From: Cellulomonas massiliensis JC225 | GTDB taxonomy: Bacteria; Actinomycetota; Actinomycetes; Actinomycetales; Cellulomonadaceae | Reading direction: 5' to 3' | Assembly: GCF_000312005.1 (NCBI RefSeq) | Contig: NZ_HE978588.1 | Coordinates: 3,308,898 to 3,372,897 of the forward strand | DNA length: 64,000 bases | Shown: positions 45,015 to 53,760 of the stretch, piece by piece | Layout: each line of letters begins with the position of its first letter | Position numbering within the stretch: position 1 is the first letter of the stretch | Made by a program: the position numbers and the translations under genes | Notes under the pieces: model-generated | Seen by the model: the letters and a program-made list of their open reading frames with translations, nothing else | Told to the model about the DNA's origin: nothing | The model's database searches: none

Positions 45015-46525
45015 TTCGCGACCTCCAGCTCGGGCGCGCGCGACAGCAGCGGCCCCTCCCACGACTGCTCCAGCAGCGCCTCCAGCGCGGCGCCGACCCG
45101 GTAGAGCCGGTCGTCGGCCTTGGCGGGCGCCAGCACCTGGAAACCGGCCGGCAGCCCGTCGTCCGACAGGCCGGACGGCACGGACAGGCCGGGCACCCCC
45201 GCGAGGTTCGCCGGGATCGTGGCGACGTCGTTGAGGTACATGGCCAGCGGGTCGTCCAGCTTCTCGCCGAGCCGGAACGCGGTGGTGGGCGCGGTCGGCG
45301 AGACCAGCACGTCGGCCCGGGCGAACGCGGCGTCGAAGTCGCGCTGGATGAGCGTGCGGACCTTCTGCGCGCTGCCGTAGTAGGCGTCGTAGTAGCCCGC
45401 CGAGAGCGCGTACGTGCCGAGGATGATCCGGCGCTTGACCTCGTCGCCGAAGCCCTGGCCGCGGGTGGCCGCCATGACCCGCTCGGCCGTCGCGGGGCCC
45501 TCCGCCGGCTCGACGCGCAGGCCGAACCGCATGCCGTCGAACTTCGCGAGGTTGCTCGACGCCTCCGCCGGGAGGATCAGGTAGTAGGCCGCGAGCGCGT
45601 AGGTGAAGTGCGGGCACGTCACCTCGACGATCTCCGCACCGGCCGAGCGCAGCAGGTCGAGGGACTCCTCGAACCGCGCGAGCACGCCGGGCTGGTAGCC
45701 CTCGCCCTGCAGCTCGCGGATCACGCCGACGCGCACGCCGCGCAGGTCCCCGGTCGCGCCCTGGCGCGCCGCCGCGACGAGCGCCGGCACGGGCTCCGGG
45801 ATGGACGTCGAGTCGCGCGGGTCGTGCCCGCCGATCAGCTCGTGCAGCAGCGCGCTGTCGAGCACCGTGCGCGTCACGGGGCCGGCCTGGTCGAGGCTGC
45901 TCGCGAGCGCGATGAGCCCGTACCGGGAGACCGAGCCGTACGTCGGCTTCACGCCGACCGTGCCGGTGACGGCGGCCGGCTGACGGATCGAGCCGCCGGT
46001 GTCGGTGCCGATCGCGAGCGGGGCCTCGTACGCGGCGACGGCCGCGGCGCTGCCGCCGCCGGACCCGCCGGGGATGCGCTCGAGGTCCCACGGGTTGTGC
46101 GTGTTCCCGTAGGCGGAGTGCTCCGTCGAGGAGCCCATCGCGAACTCGTCCATGTTGGTCTTGCCGAGGATCGGCAGGCCCGCGGCCTTGATCCGCTCGA
46201 CGAGCGTCGCGTCGTAGGGCGGCACCCAGCCCTCGAGGATCCGCGAGCCCGCCGTCGTCGGCAGGCCCTGCGTGACGACGACGTCCTTGACGGCGATCGG
46301 CACGCCCGCGAGCGCGTGCAGCTGCTCCCCCGCGGCCCGCCGGCGGTCGACGTCCGCCGCCGTGGCGAGCGCCTCCTCGCCGCTGACGTGGAGGAACGCG
46401 TGCACCTGGCCGTCGACGGCGGCGATCCGGTCGAGGTGCGCCTGCGTCGCCTCGACGCTGGTCACCTCGCCGCTCGCGAGGCGGTCGGCGAGGTCGGCCG
46501 CGGTCAGCCGCGTGAGGTCGCTCAT
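45011..46525 (-). CDS. gatA: Asp-tRNA(Asn)/Glu-tRNA(Gln) amidotransferase subunit A
   Basis: GatA is the glutaminase of the complex. The 504-residue amidase-signature protein has [19 protein letters not shown] with the catalytic Lys, [20 protein letters not shown] with the cis-Ser, and [16 protein letters not shown] with the Ser nucleophile. The Ser-cisSer-Lys triad is complete. Translation is coupled on both sides: ATGA with gatC and GTGA with gatB. Confidence 0.97.
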   Translation of the reverse strand: MSDLTRLTAADLADRLASGEVTSVEATQAHLDRIAAVDGQVHAFLHVSGEEALATAADVDRRRAAGEQLHALAGVPIAVKDVVVTQGLPTTAGSRILEGWVPPYDATLVERIKAAGLPILGKTNMDEFAMGSSTEHSAYGNTHNPWDLERIPGGSGGGSAAAVAAYEAPLAIGTDTGGSIRQPAAVTGTVGVKPTYGSVSRYGLIALASSLDQAGPVTRTVLDSALLHELIGGHDPRDSTSIPEPVPALVAAARQGATGDLRGVRVGVIRELQGEGYQPGVLARFEESLDLLRSAGAEIVEVTCPHFTYALAAYYLILPAEASSNLAKFDGMRFGLRVEPAEGPATAERVMAATRGQGFGDEVKRRIILGTYALSAGYYDAYYGSAQKVRTLIQRDFDAAFARADVLVSPTAPTTAFRLGEKLDDPLAMYLNDVATIPANLAGVPGLSVPSGLSDDGLPAGFQVLAPAKADDRLYRVGAALEALLEQSWEGPLLSRAPELEVAK

Positions 46526-46821
46526 GCCTCCTCCCCCAGGATCTGGGGCACGAGGAAGCGCCCGCCCTCCGCCGCCGGCGCCGAGGCGAGCACGGCGTCG
46601 CGGTCGACCGGCGCGACCGGCACGTCCGGGCGGAACACGTTCGTCAGCGGCAGGGGGTGGCTGGTGGCCGGCACGTCGGGGGTGGCGATCTCGCTCACGC
46701 GCGCGACCGACTCGACGATGACGTCCAGCTCGCCCGCGAGGCGGTCGAGCTCGGCGTCGGTCAGGTCGATCCGGGCCAGCCCCGCCACGCGCGCGACCTC
46801 GTCGCGGGAGAGGGAGGACAT
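46522..46821 (-). CDS. gatC: Asp-tRNA(Asn)/Glu-tRNA(Gln) amidotransferase subunit C
   Basis: GatC clamps GatA and GatB together. The 99-residue protein has [20 protein letters not shown] and [20 protein letters not shown], then the extended tail with LRPD-like NVFRPDVP and a C-terminal [11 protein letters not shown]. The ATG at 46821 has TAGACT 7 nt upstream and no Shine-Dalgarno sequence, so this leaderless start probably begins the gatCAB transcript. Confidence 0.95.
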   Translation of the reverse strand: MSSLSRDEVARVAGLARIDLTDAELDRLAGELDVIVESVARVSEIATPDVPATSHPLPLTNVFRPDVPVAPVDRDAVLASAPAAEGGRFLVPQILGEEA

Positions 46822-46882
46822 GGCCGAGAGTCTAGACGTGCGCCCGCCCGCCCGGCCGCCGGCCGTCGCTACGGTGACCCCC

Positions 46883-47632
46883 GTGACCGGACGGTACGAG
46901 CGCCTGGACCCCGCCGCCGTGCGCGGCACCGTCGACCGGCTGCACGCGCGCATCACCGCGCGCTTCCCGGACCGCAACCTGCGGCACGTCGCGGCCGAGC
47001 TCGCCGGGCTCGTGCGCGAGGTCGCGGAGGGCGAGGCCCGCACCCGGCGACAGGAGCACCTCGCGCGCGTCGTCTCGCTGGTCGCCGTCGTCCTCGTCGT
47101 CGTGACGACCGTCGTGGCGCTCACCGTCGCCGTCCGCGACGCCGTCGGCGCCGCGTCCTCGCTGCGCGCGTTCGAGTGGCTGCCGCTGCTGGAGAGCGCG
47201 ATCAACGACGCCGTCTTCGCCGGCATCGCCGTGTGGTTCCTGGTCGCGGTGCCCGACCGTCTGCGCCGCGCCGCGACGCTGCGGCGCCTGCACCGGCTGC
47301 GCTCGCTCGCGCACGTCGTCGACATGCACCAGCTCACGAAGGACCCGGAGCGGCTGCGGCCGTCCTTCCGCCCGACCGACCGCAGCGTCGAGGTCGACCT
47401 CGACGCGGACGGCCTGGCCGCCTACCTCGACTACTGCACGGAGCTGCTCAGCCTCGTCGCGAAGACCGCGGCGCTGTGCGCCGAGGACAACACCGACCCG
47501 GTCGTCCTCGACACGGTGAGCACCGTGGAGAACGTCACCGGCGGCATGTCGACGAAGATCTGGCAGAAGATCGCGACGCTCGACCTGCCGCCCGTCAGCC
47601 CACCCGCGCCGTCGCCGTCGCGACGAGCGTGA
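46883..47632 (+). CDS. two-helix membrane protein of unknown function
   Basis: This 249-residue protein has about 60 N-terminal cytoplasmic residues with a helical, charged start (RGTVDRLHARITARFPDR), two transmembrane helices (residues about 62-84 and 101-122) and a C-terminal cytoplasmic domain of about 125 residues (LRRLHRLRSLAHVVDMHQL, VDLDADGLAAYLDYCTELL, VLDTVSTVENVTGGMSTKI). I do not recognise a family. GTG 46883 is preferred since TACGGT lies 7 nt upstream; GTG 46874 is possible. It is divergent from gatC, and its last 38 bp overlap the convergent downstream gene. Confidence 0.75.
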   Translation: MTGRYERLDPAAVRGTVDRLHARITARFPDRNLRHVAAELAGLVREVAEGEARTRRQEHLARVVSLVAVVLVVVTTVVALTVAVRDAVGAASSLRAFEWLPLLESAINDAVFAGIAVWFLVAVPDRLRRAATLRRLHRLRSLAHVVDMHQLTKDPERLRPSFRPTDRSVEVDLDADGLAAYLDYCTELLSLVAKTAALCAEDNTDPVVLDTVSTVENVTGGMSTKIWQKIATLDLPPVSPPAPSPSRRA

Positions 47633-48035
47633 GGAGCGCCTCGGCGTACGCGTCGGCGGCCGTGTCGGCGCTGAAGGACTGCTCGGGACGGCCGAGGAGC
47701 TCGACGACGACCTGGTAGCGGCCGTCCGTCGAGCGGGCCAGGCTGCGGAACGTCCGCCCGAGCAGCTCGCGCATCTGGTCCTCGCGCGGGAGCCACAGCG
47801 CGTCGCCCAGCGCGACGGAGTCCAGCGCCCACTCCGTCGTGCCGTTGAAGCCCAGGACGGTGCCCGTGTCGTACGCGTGCGCCTCGATCGTCATCTCGCT
47901 GATCGTGAAGACCTCGCCCGCCAGCGCGTCCTGGAGCACGACGAAGCGGTCGCCCGAGGCGGGGTGCCAGCGCAGCCCGGCGTCGCGCAGCCTGCGAGCG
48001 AGCTCCACCTGCACGAGCGGTGCGTGCGCCGTCAT
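47595..48035 (-). CDS. conserved protein of unknown function
   Basis: The 146-residue soluble protein begins LVQVELARRLRDAGLRWHPASG and contains GDRFVVLQDALAGEVFTISEM and VLGFNGTTEWALDSVALGDALWLPREDQMRELLG (split: FNGTTEWALDSV and LWLPREDQMRELLG). I recall this pattern in actinobacterial proteins of about 140 residues, sometimes mislabelled as pilus assembly protein CpaE; no ATPase motif supports that name. The ATG is preceded by GAAGGG at good distance and by GATAAT about 27 nt upstream. It overlaps the convergent membrane-protein gene by 38 bp. Confidence 0.8.
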   Translation of the reverse strand: MTAHAPLVQVELARRLRDAGLRWHPASGDRFVVLQDALAGEVFTISEMTIEAHAYDTGTVLGFNGTTEWALDSVALGDALWLPREDQMRELLGRTFRSLARSTDGRYQVVVELLGRPEQSFSADTAADAYAEALLTLVATATARVG

Positions 48036-48288
48036 CGTCGACCCTTCATCGCGCCATTATCGGCCTGGGACCGCACGGCCGCGCCCCGGCCCGCCCGACC
48101 CCGCGCCGGGCCCGGGACGCGGGGCCGCACCGCTCTCCACACATCCTCCACGCACGTGTCACCCGGTCGGGCTACCTCCGCTCGCGCCGTCGTGGTTACG
48201 GTTCCACGGAGCGGCGACCGCCGCGCTGCCGGCGTCCGGGCGGGGACCCGCCCACGCCGGGCGGCACTGGTACGAGCAAGGAGGCCAC

Positions 48289-49773
48289 GTGCCCCACCGT
48301 CGCACGTCCCCCGTCCTGGCCCTGAGCGGCCTGCTGCTGACGACCGGCCTCGTCGGCGTGAGCGGCGCCACGACCGCCGTCGCGGCAGACGGGCCGACGA
48401 CCACCGTGACCGGTGTCGTGCGGCTCGAAGGGCAGCCGGTCGCGGGGGCTCCCGTGTCGGTCGTCGAGCGCCTCGACCGCCAGTACGACAACGTCATGGG
48501 CTACTGGGAGCCGGTGCGCCGCGGCGACACGGTCGTGTCGGGCGTCACCGACGCCAACGGTCGGTACGAGCTCGAGGTCGCGGCCGACGCACAGCCGTCG
48601 CCGCTCCGCGACCGCGTGGTGACGGTGGACCGGCTCGGCACGGTGTCCCGCTACGTGCCCACGTTCGGGGGCGGCGGCACGCGGCTGCCCGACGCCACGG
48701 CCGTCGACCAGACGATCGCCGCGAACGCGATCGACGTCGACCTCGTCGACGCCGCGATCCTCAAGGGCTACGTCAAGGACGCCGCCGGTCGGCCGATCGA
48801 CGACCAGCGCGTCTGCGTCAGGAGTGGGCGTGTCACCGCGCTCGACGTCCTCCAGCTGTCCTGCGCGACGACCAACGCCCGTGGCTGGTACGTCATCGGA
48901 GGGGTCGTCCCCGGGCCGGTGACCGTGGAGGCCTACACCGCGAGGCACCAGCACCTCTCGACGAGCACCAGCGCCGCCGCCGGCACGTCGACCAAGGCGT
49001 CCACCCTCCAGGAGCGCGCGGTCGCGCCGACCGGTCGGCTCGTCGGCGTCGTCCGCGGCGACCGCCCGTATGCCGTCGCCATCGAGTCGTCCCGCGGGAC
49101 GACGACCTACGAGAGCGTCAGCTCGACGGGCCGGTTCGACGCGACCCTGCCCGTCGGGACGTACCGGGTCGGGTACGGCGGCAACTCGCGCACCGGGTGG
49201 GTCAAGGTCACCGACGGCGGCCGGACCTCGCTCGGCGTGCTCGACACCCCCTCCCCGGGCGTCACCGTCACCATCCCCGTCACCTTCGACGGCAAGGCGA
49301 ACCCGAAGGGGCACTGGCTCCTGGTCACCGGCCACGGCGAGGACCACGCCGTCCGGAAGGACGTGGAGTTCGACGGCGGCAGTGTCGTGCTGCCGCACGT
49401 CGGCCCGGGGAAGTACCGCCTCACGTTCGACGACACGGAGGTCGACGACCCCGACGACGTGGTCGACAACACCGACCCCAAGTCGGTGATCGTCACGGTC
49501 CCGCGCGGCGTGACCACGTACCGGGCGCCGGCCGTCGCGCTCACGAGGACGACATGGGTGACGCTCAGCGGGACCGTCACGTCGGGCGGTGACCCGGTCG
49601 AGGACTTCGGCTGGTCCGACGCGGAGGGCGTCTTCTCGAGCCGGGTCAAGGTGGCCGGCACGAAGAGCCTGAAGCTCCAGGACCCCTGGGGCTACTACGC
49701 ACCGGTCGTCCTGCCGGTCAACGGCAACCAGAGCGGCATCGTCGTGCAGCCGCAGCCGTACGCCCAGCCCTGA
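48289..49773 (+). CDS. secreted protein with carboxypeptidase-regulatory-like repeats (paralogue 1)
   Basis: The 494-residue protein starts at GTG with AGGAGG 6 nt upstream. A signal peptide (RRTSPVLALSGLLLTTGLVG, likely cleaved after AVA near residue 33) precedes several beta-sandwich modules of the CarboxypepD_reg/SdrD-B type: TVTGVVRLEGQPVAGAPVSV with TDANGRYELEV, LKGYVKDAAGRPIDDQRVCV with TNARGWYVIGGVVPGPVTV, and further diverged modules. No enzyme domain, sortase motif or membrane anchor is seen. It is probably a free or loosely wall-bound surface protein. A second related gene lies at 53761. A clear terminator follows. Confidence 0.82.
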   Translation: MPHRRTSPVLALSGLLLTTGLVGVSGATTAVAADGPTTTVTGVVRLEGQPVAGAPVSVVERLDRQYDNVMGYWEPVRRGDTVVSGVTDANGRYELEVAADAQPSPLRDRVVTVDRLGTVSRYVPTFGGGGTRLPDATAVDQTIAANAIDVDLVDAAILKGYVKDAAGRPIDDQRVCVRSGRVTALDVLQLSCATTNARGWYVIGGVVPGPVTVEAYTARHQHLSTSTSAAAGTSTKASTLQERAVAPTGRLVGVVRGDRPYAVAIESSRGTTTYESVSSTGRFDATLPVGTYRVGYGGNSRTGWVKVTDGGRTSLGVLDTPSPGVTVTIPVTFDGKANPKGHWLLVTGHGEDHAVRKDVEFDGGSVVLPHVGPGKYRLTFDDTEVDDPDDVVDNTDPKSVIVTVPRGVTTYRAPAVALTRTTWVTLSGTVTSGGDPVEDFGWSDAEGVFSSRVKVAGTKSLKLQDPWGYYAPVVLPVNGNQSGIVVQPQPYAQP

Positions 49774-49790
49774 CGTACCGCGCGGACGAC

Positions 49791-49824
49791 GAGAGCGGTC
49801 GGTGCCCGTGCACCGGCCGCTCTC
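49791..49824 (+). terminator. strong hairpin terminator after the secreted-protein gene
   Basis: gagagcggtcggtgc pairs over 15 bp (one G-U) with gcaccggccgctctc around a 4-nt loop, 18 nt past the stop codon. Pyrimidine-rich sequence follows. Confidence 0.7.
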
Positions 49825-49894
49825 CTCGTCTCCCCGTCCCGACCCGGGACGAACAACCCGCGCCCGCGGCCGCGAGCCGTCGCATGCTCGGGAC

Positions 49895-50317
49895 GTGCGC
49901 CAGACGCCCGTGTACTACTACTCGTCCGCCAGCGGGCTCGTGCGCGCCTTCGCGGAGCGGCTGGGGCGGCCGGCCTTCAACCTCGCCGAGCGGGAGCACC
50001 GCCGGAGCGAGGTCGACGGGCCGTGGGTGCTCCTGACGCCGTCCTACAAGACCGGCAACGAGGCGAACGACACGATCCCCGAGGCCGTGCGGCGCTTCCT
50101 GCGCTCGGCAGCCAACCGCCGCCGGCTCGTCGGCGTCATGGGCTCGGGCAACCGGAACTTCGGCCGGTACTACCAGCACGCGGCACGCGAGATCGCCGCA
50201 CGCTCGGGCCGGCCCGTCCTGTTCGAGTTCGAGCTCTCCGGCACCCCGTGGGACGTGCAGGAGTGCCGCCGCATCCTGGCCGAGCTCGACGACGCGCTGG
50301 CGCGGCGGCCGCGCTGA
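49895..50317 (+). CDS. nrdI: NrdI-like flavodoxin, class Ib ribonucleotide reductase assembly protein
   Basis: NrdI supplies the oxidant that builds the dimanganese-tyrosyl radical cofactor of NrdF. The 140-residue protein has VYYYSSASGLVRAFAERLG (FMN phosphate loop), WVLLTPSYKTGNEANDTIPE, LVGVMGSGNRNFGRYYQHAA (isoalloxazine loop with the glycines) and LFEFELSGTPWDVQECRRIL, all NrdI hallmarks. The GTG start has CATGCT 6 nt upstream. No nrdH, nrdE or nrdF is near, so it is an orphan in this window. Confidence 0.92.
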   Translation: MRQTPVYYYSSASGLVRAFAERLGRPAFNLAEREHRRSEVDGPWVLLTPSYKTGNEANDTIPEAVRRFLRSAANRRRLVGVMGSGNRNFGRYYQHAAREIAARSGRPVLFEFELSGTPWDVQECRRILAELDDALARRPR

Positions 50318-50322
50318 GGCGC

Positions 50323-51042
50323 TCAGGCCGCGACGCGCGCCTGCCGGCGGGCCGAGGCCCGCAGTCCCCACCACACCCCGCCGCCCACCGTGACGGCGAG
50401 CCCGACCCCGCCCAGCGCGAGCGCCGCGAACGTCGCGCCCACGGTGGTGAACACCCCGGCGACGAACGGCGCGACGTCCTCGTCCGGCACCACCAGGAAC
50501 CGCGCTCCGTCGACGTCGGTGCCCGGCACGGCCAGCGTGTACGCCCCGGCACCGGCCGCCTGGAAGGCCACCACGGTGCGGGCGTGCACCCCGCCCATGG
50601 TCGTCGAGAGCGAGACGCCGGGCGCGTCGTCCGCGACGAACGTCGTGCCGTCCGGCGCGATGACCTTCACCTCGCCGTCGAACGTCGCCTCGACGTCGTC
50701 GTCCACCGCGAGCACGACGACGTACCGCGCGCCCGCGTCGAGCGACGCCGTGGCCGTCCCCGGGGCCGTGCCCGACGCGACGACGGCCGGGCCCGGCGTG
50801 CCGTCGGCGCGCAGCACGTCGGTGGGCAGCAGCGCGACGAAGCCGCGCACGACGAGCACCGCGGCGACGGCGGCAGCGACCAGCAGCAGCGCGCCGAACG
50901 CCGTCAGCGTCACCGGGCCCGCGAGCGACGTCGGGCGAGGGCGCCCGACGGTGCCCGGGAGCGAGCCGTACGGCAGGGCGGCGCTGGGGCCGTGGCCCGC
51001 CGCCTCGGTCCCGGACGGCCCGCCCCCGGACGGCACGCTCAC
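50323..51042 (-). CDS. two-helix membrane protein of unknown function (flotillin operon)
   Basis: This 239-residue protein has a Gly/Pro-rich N-terminus of about 45 residues, a transmembrane helix (LTAFGALLLVAAAVAAVLVV), an exposed domain of about 130 residues and a second helix (VGATFAALALGGVGLAVTVGG). The exposed part (ARYVVVLAVDDDVEATFDGE, TTFVADDAPGVSLS, AGAGAYTLAVPGTDVDGARF) looks like a beta-sandwich. I do not recognise the family. Its GTG overlaps the flotillin stop, so it belongs to that operon, and it ends 6 bp from nrdI tail-to-tail. Confidence 0.75.
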   Translation of the reverse strand: MSVPSGGGPSGTEAAGHGPSAALPYGSLPGTVGRPRPTSLAGPVTLTAFGALLLVAAAVAAVLVVRGFVALLPTDVLRADGTPGPAVVASGTAPGTATASLDAGARYVVVLAVDDDVEATFDGEVKVIAPDGTTFVADDAPGVSLSTTMGGVHARTVVAFQAAGAGAYTLAVPGTDVDGARFLVVPDEDVAPFVAGVFTTVGATFAALALGGVGLAVTVGGGVWWGLRASARRQARVAA

Positions 51043-52505
51043 GACTCGGCGTGCCCGTTCGAGCCACGGGCGCCGGCGATGCCGCTCGCGGCGCCCTGCA
51101 GCACTGACGCGATGTCGATGCCGGTGAGCGAGCGGACGACCTCCTGCCCCTCCCCGAGCACCTGGCCGACCGTCTTGGTCACGGCGGACGCGCCGTCGGT
51201 CGACACGACGGTCAGCTGCTTGATCGCGGCGATCGGGTCGGAGGCGGCCCGGACGATCTCCGGCAGCACGGCGATGACCTGCTGCGCGAGGATCGCCTCG
51301 CCCTGCTCACGCAGCGCCTCGGCCTGCGCCTTCGTCGCCTCGGCGGCGGCCAGGCCCTCGGCGCGCGCCGCGGCCGCGCGCGCCAGACCGAGCGCCTCGA
51401 CGGCCTGCGCCTCGGCCAGCTGGCGGTCCCGCTCGGCGTTGCCGGCGCGGATGGTCGCCTGCGCGGCGGCGTCGGCGTCCTGCACCGCCGCGACCTTGTT
51501 CGCCTCGGCGATGCGCGTCCGCTTGAACGCGTCGGCCTCGGTCGAGGCGTTCGCCGCATCACGCGACGCCGTGGCCGCCTGGACCGCCGCGTACGCGGCC
51601 GCCTCGGCCGGCTTGCGGACGTCGATGTCGAGCTGCTCCTCCGTGACCTTGGCCTTCTCGGCGAGGGCCTCGCGCTCCTGCGTCGCGACGAGCCGGTCCT
51701 GCTCGGCGCGCGCCAGCTGGCCCGCGGCCTCCGCCTCGGCGTTCGCGCGGTCCGTCTCCGCCTTGATCGACGCCTGCTTGAGCGCGAGGTCGCGCTGACG
51801 CTCGGCGATCGCCTCCATCGCCTGGATCTTCGCGAACTCCGAGACCTGCTGCGCCTCGGCCTCCTTGACCTCGGCGACCTGGCGGGCGCGCGCGGCCTCG
51901 GCGCGGCCGAGGTTCTGCAGGTAGTCCGACCCGGGGGTCGAGATGTCGGAGATGTTGAGCAGGTCGACCTGCAGGCCCTGCTCGGCCAGGTCCGTCTTCG
52001 TCGACGCGACGACGGCGTCCTGCAGCGACTTCCGGTCGCTGATGATCTGCTCGATCGTCATGTCGCCGATGATCGAGCGCAGCGAGCCCTCCAGGGACTC
52101 CTTGATCACGTCGGTGAGCGTCGCCTGCTGCGACAGGAAGCGCTGGGCCGCGCGCCGCACGCCCTCCTCGTCGCCGCGGACCTTGAAGTTGATGGACGCC
52201 TTGATGGCGAGCTTGATGCGGTTCTTGTCGACACCCTCGACGGTGATGCCGATCTGCCGCTGCTCGAGCGAGATCGGGAAGCCCTGCTGCAGCACGGGCC
52301 AGACGAAGACGCGTCCGCCGACCACGACGCGCTGGCCGCCGTCGCCGGCGTTCTTCCCGGCGCCCCGGCCGACGATGACGAGCGCCTCGTTGGGCGGCAC
52401 GCGGCGGATGCGCTTGGTGACGAGGCCGAGCACCGCGAAGAACGCGATGACGAGGGCCAGCACCGCCAGGACGGCGGTGCCGTTCGTGATCAGGTCGTCG
52501 AACAT
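51039..52505 (-). CDS. flotillin-like SPFH protein
   Basis: Flotillins form membrane scaffolds linked with lipid microdomains. The 488-residue protein has one N-terminal membrane segment (VLAVLALVIAFFAVLGLVT), an SPFH domain to about residue 220 (VPPNEALVIVGRGAGKN, FVWPVLQQGFPISLEQRQIG, TVEGVDKNRIKLAIKASINF, DMTIEQIISDRKSLQDAV) and a long Ala/Glu coiled coil to about residue 430 (ERQRDLALKQASIKAETDRA and related). A C-terminal block with LPEIVRAASDPIAAIKQLTV follows. This matches the FloT/YuaG type. It lies 70 bp downstream of an NfeD-like gene, its usual partner. Confidence 0.93.
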   Translation of the reverse strand: MFDDLITNGTAVLAVLALVIAFFAVLGLVTKRIRRVPPNEALVIVGRGAGKNAGDGGQRVVVGGRVFVWPVLQQGFPISLEQRQIGITVEGVDKNRIKLAIKASINFKVRGDEEGVRRAAQRFLSQQATLTDVIKESLEGSLRSIIGDMTIEQIISDRKSLQDAVVASTKTDLAEQGLQVDLLNISDISTPGSDYLQNLGRAEAARARQVAEVKEAEAQQVSEFAKIQAMEAIAERQRDLALKQASIKAETDRANAEAEAAGQLARAEQDRLVATQEREALAEKAKVTEEQLDIDVRKPAEAAAYAAVQAATASRDAANASTEADAFKRTRIAEANKVAAVQDADAAAQATIRAGNAERDRQLAEAQAVEALGLARAAAARAEGLAAAEATKAQAEALREQGEAILAQQVIAVLPEIVRAASDPIAAIKQLTVVSTDGASAVTKTVGQVLGEGQEVVRSLTGIDIASVLQGAASGIAGARGSNGHAES

Positions 52506-52575
52506 GGTGTCCGGGCGCGCCCGGCGTCCTTCCTCTCGGGGGTGCGGCGTCGTCGCCGCGGGGTCTGCGGGCCGG

Positions 52576-53043
52576 TCAGGCGCGGGTGACGTGCACGCGG
52601 GAGCCGGACACGGCGACGACGACCACGCGGGTCCCGGCCGGGATCGGCTCGTCCGCCCACGCGAGCCGGCTCTCCAGGTCGCGTACGCCCTCGAGCCGGA
52701 CCTCGCCGCCCTCGGGGCCCGTCGTCGCCGTGAGCACGCCGAACGCGCCCTCCAGCGGCGGCGGCGCGGGGTCCTCGGAGGCCGCCAGGCGGTTGATGAC
52801 GAGCTGCGCGACGCCGCCGGCGAGCAGCGCGAAAGCGACCGCGATGACGTACGCCCACACCACGGCCAGGTCGGCCGACAGCGCGAGCACGCCCGACGCG
52901 CCGAAGACGACCGCGCCGATCCCCACCGCCATCCCGGAGATCCCGCCGTCGCCGATCTCCAGGGACTCGAAGATCTCGCCCACGACGAGGGAGAGCACGA
53001 GCAGCACGAGACCGATGCCACCGATGACGAGGAAGACCGTCAC
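52576..53043 (-). CDS. NfeD-like membrane protein (flotillin partner)
   Basis: The 155-residue protein has two or three transmembrane helices (FLVIGGIGLVLLVLSLVVGE, GISGMAVGIGAVVFGASGVL, VVWAYVIAVAFALLAGGVAQ) followed by a small C-terminal OB-fold domain of about 65 residues (AFGVLTATTGPEGGEVRLEG, GTRVVVVAVSGSRVHV), the NfeD short form. In many bacteria this type pairs with flotillin. The GTG start follows GAAAGGAC. Gene order NfeD, flotillin, membrane protein suggests one operon of three. Confidence 0.87.
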   Translation of the reverse strand: MTVFLVIGGIGLVLLVLSLVVGEIFESLEIGDGGISGMAVGIGAVVFGASGVLALSADLAVVWAYVIAVAFALLAGGVAQLVINRLAASEDPAPPPLEGAFGVLTATTGPEGGEVRLEGVRDLESRLAWADEPIPAGTRVVVVAVSGSRVHVTRA

Positions 53044-53273
53044 GACCGTCCTTTCGTGGGCGCCCCCGGGGCGCGCGGGCGCCCAGTATGTCGCAGTGCC
53101 GCCCGGCCCCGGGCGACCTCCGTCACCTCTGCCTGCACGTTCACCCGGACGAGCCGCTGCCCGACGCCGCGTCCGGCTCCCCCGGGCGGGCCTGCCGCTC
53201 CGAGGGTCCGTTCCGCTAGGTTGCCGCCTGGCCGCACGCGCCGACGGCGTGCGCAGGGACCGAGGGGACGTCG

Positions 53274-53693
53274 ATGCTGCGCTACGTGCCGCTGCTGCTC
53301 GAGCTGGGGCTGCTCGTCTACTGCCTCATCGACTGCGTCCAGGCCGACCCCGACCGGGTGCGCAACCTCCCGAAGGTCGTGTGGGTCTTCCTCATCGTCC
53401 TGGTGCCCATCGTCGGCGGGATCGCGTGGCTCGTCGCGGGTCGGCCCGAGCGCGCGCCGTCGCGGGCGGTGCCGTGGCCCTCCACGCAGACCGCCGGCTT
53501 CCCCGAGTACGAGCGCCCCCGCCGGTCCGGCGCGCCCGACGACGACCCCGAGTTCCTCGCCTCGATGCGCCGCTCCGACGACACGCACGAGCGGATGCTG
53601 CGCGACTGGGAGGACGACCTGCGCCGGCGCGAGGACCGGCTGCGCGAGAGCCCGCCGGACGACGAACGCAGCGGCGAGCGCCAGGGCGGCTGA
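53274..53693 (+). CDS. PLDc_N domain membrane protein
   Basis: The 139-residue protein has two hydrophobic segments (YVPLLLELGLLVYCLIDCVQ, VVWVFLIVLVPIVGGIAWLV) separated by DPDRVRNLPK, which is the phospholipase D N-terminal (PLDc_N) membrane module. It lacks any catalytic PLD domain. The rest is a hydrophilic, charged tail (DDTHERMLRDWEDDLRRRED) likely to be helical. The ATG has GAGGGGAC upstream. Such proteins are common in actinobacteria and have no known function. Confidence 0.85.
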   Translation: MLRYVPLLLELGLLVYCLIDCVQADPDRVRNLPKVVWVFLIVLVPIVGGIAWLVAGRPERAPSRAVPWPSTQTAGFPEYERPRRSGAPDDDPEFLASMRRSDDTHERMLRDWEDDLRRREDRLRESPPDDERSGERQGG

Positions 53694-53760
53694 CCCGCTG
53701 ACCGGGTGACCCGGACGCCGGGGCGCGTCGGTCGTGGGAGCCCGCAGGTACCGTCGTCCC

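Noticed and set aside
48036-48288. Possible RNA gene or riboswitch before the secreted-protein gene
   Set aside because: The 253-bp gap is GC-rich and can fold in many ways, but I could not match any known riboswitch core and no terminator with a U-run is present.
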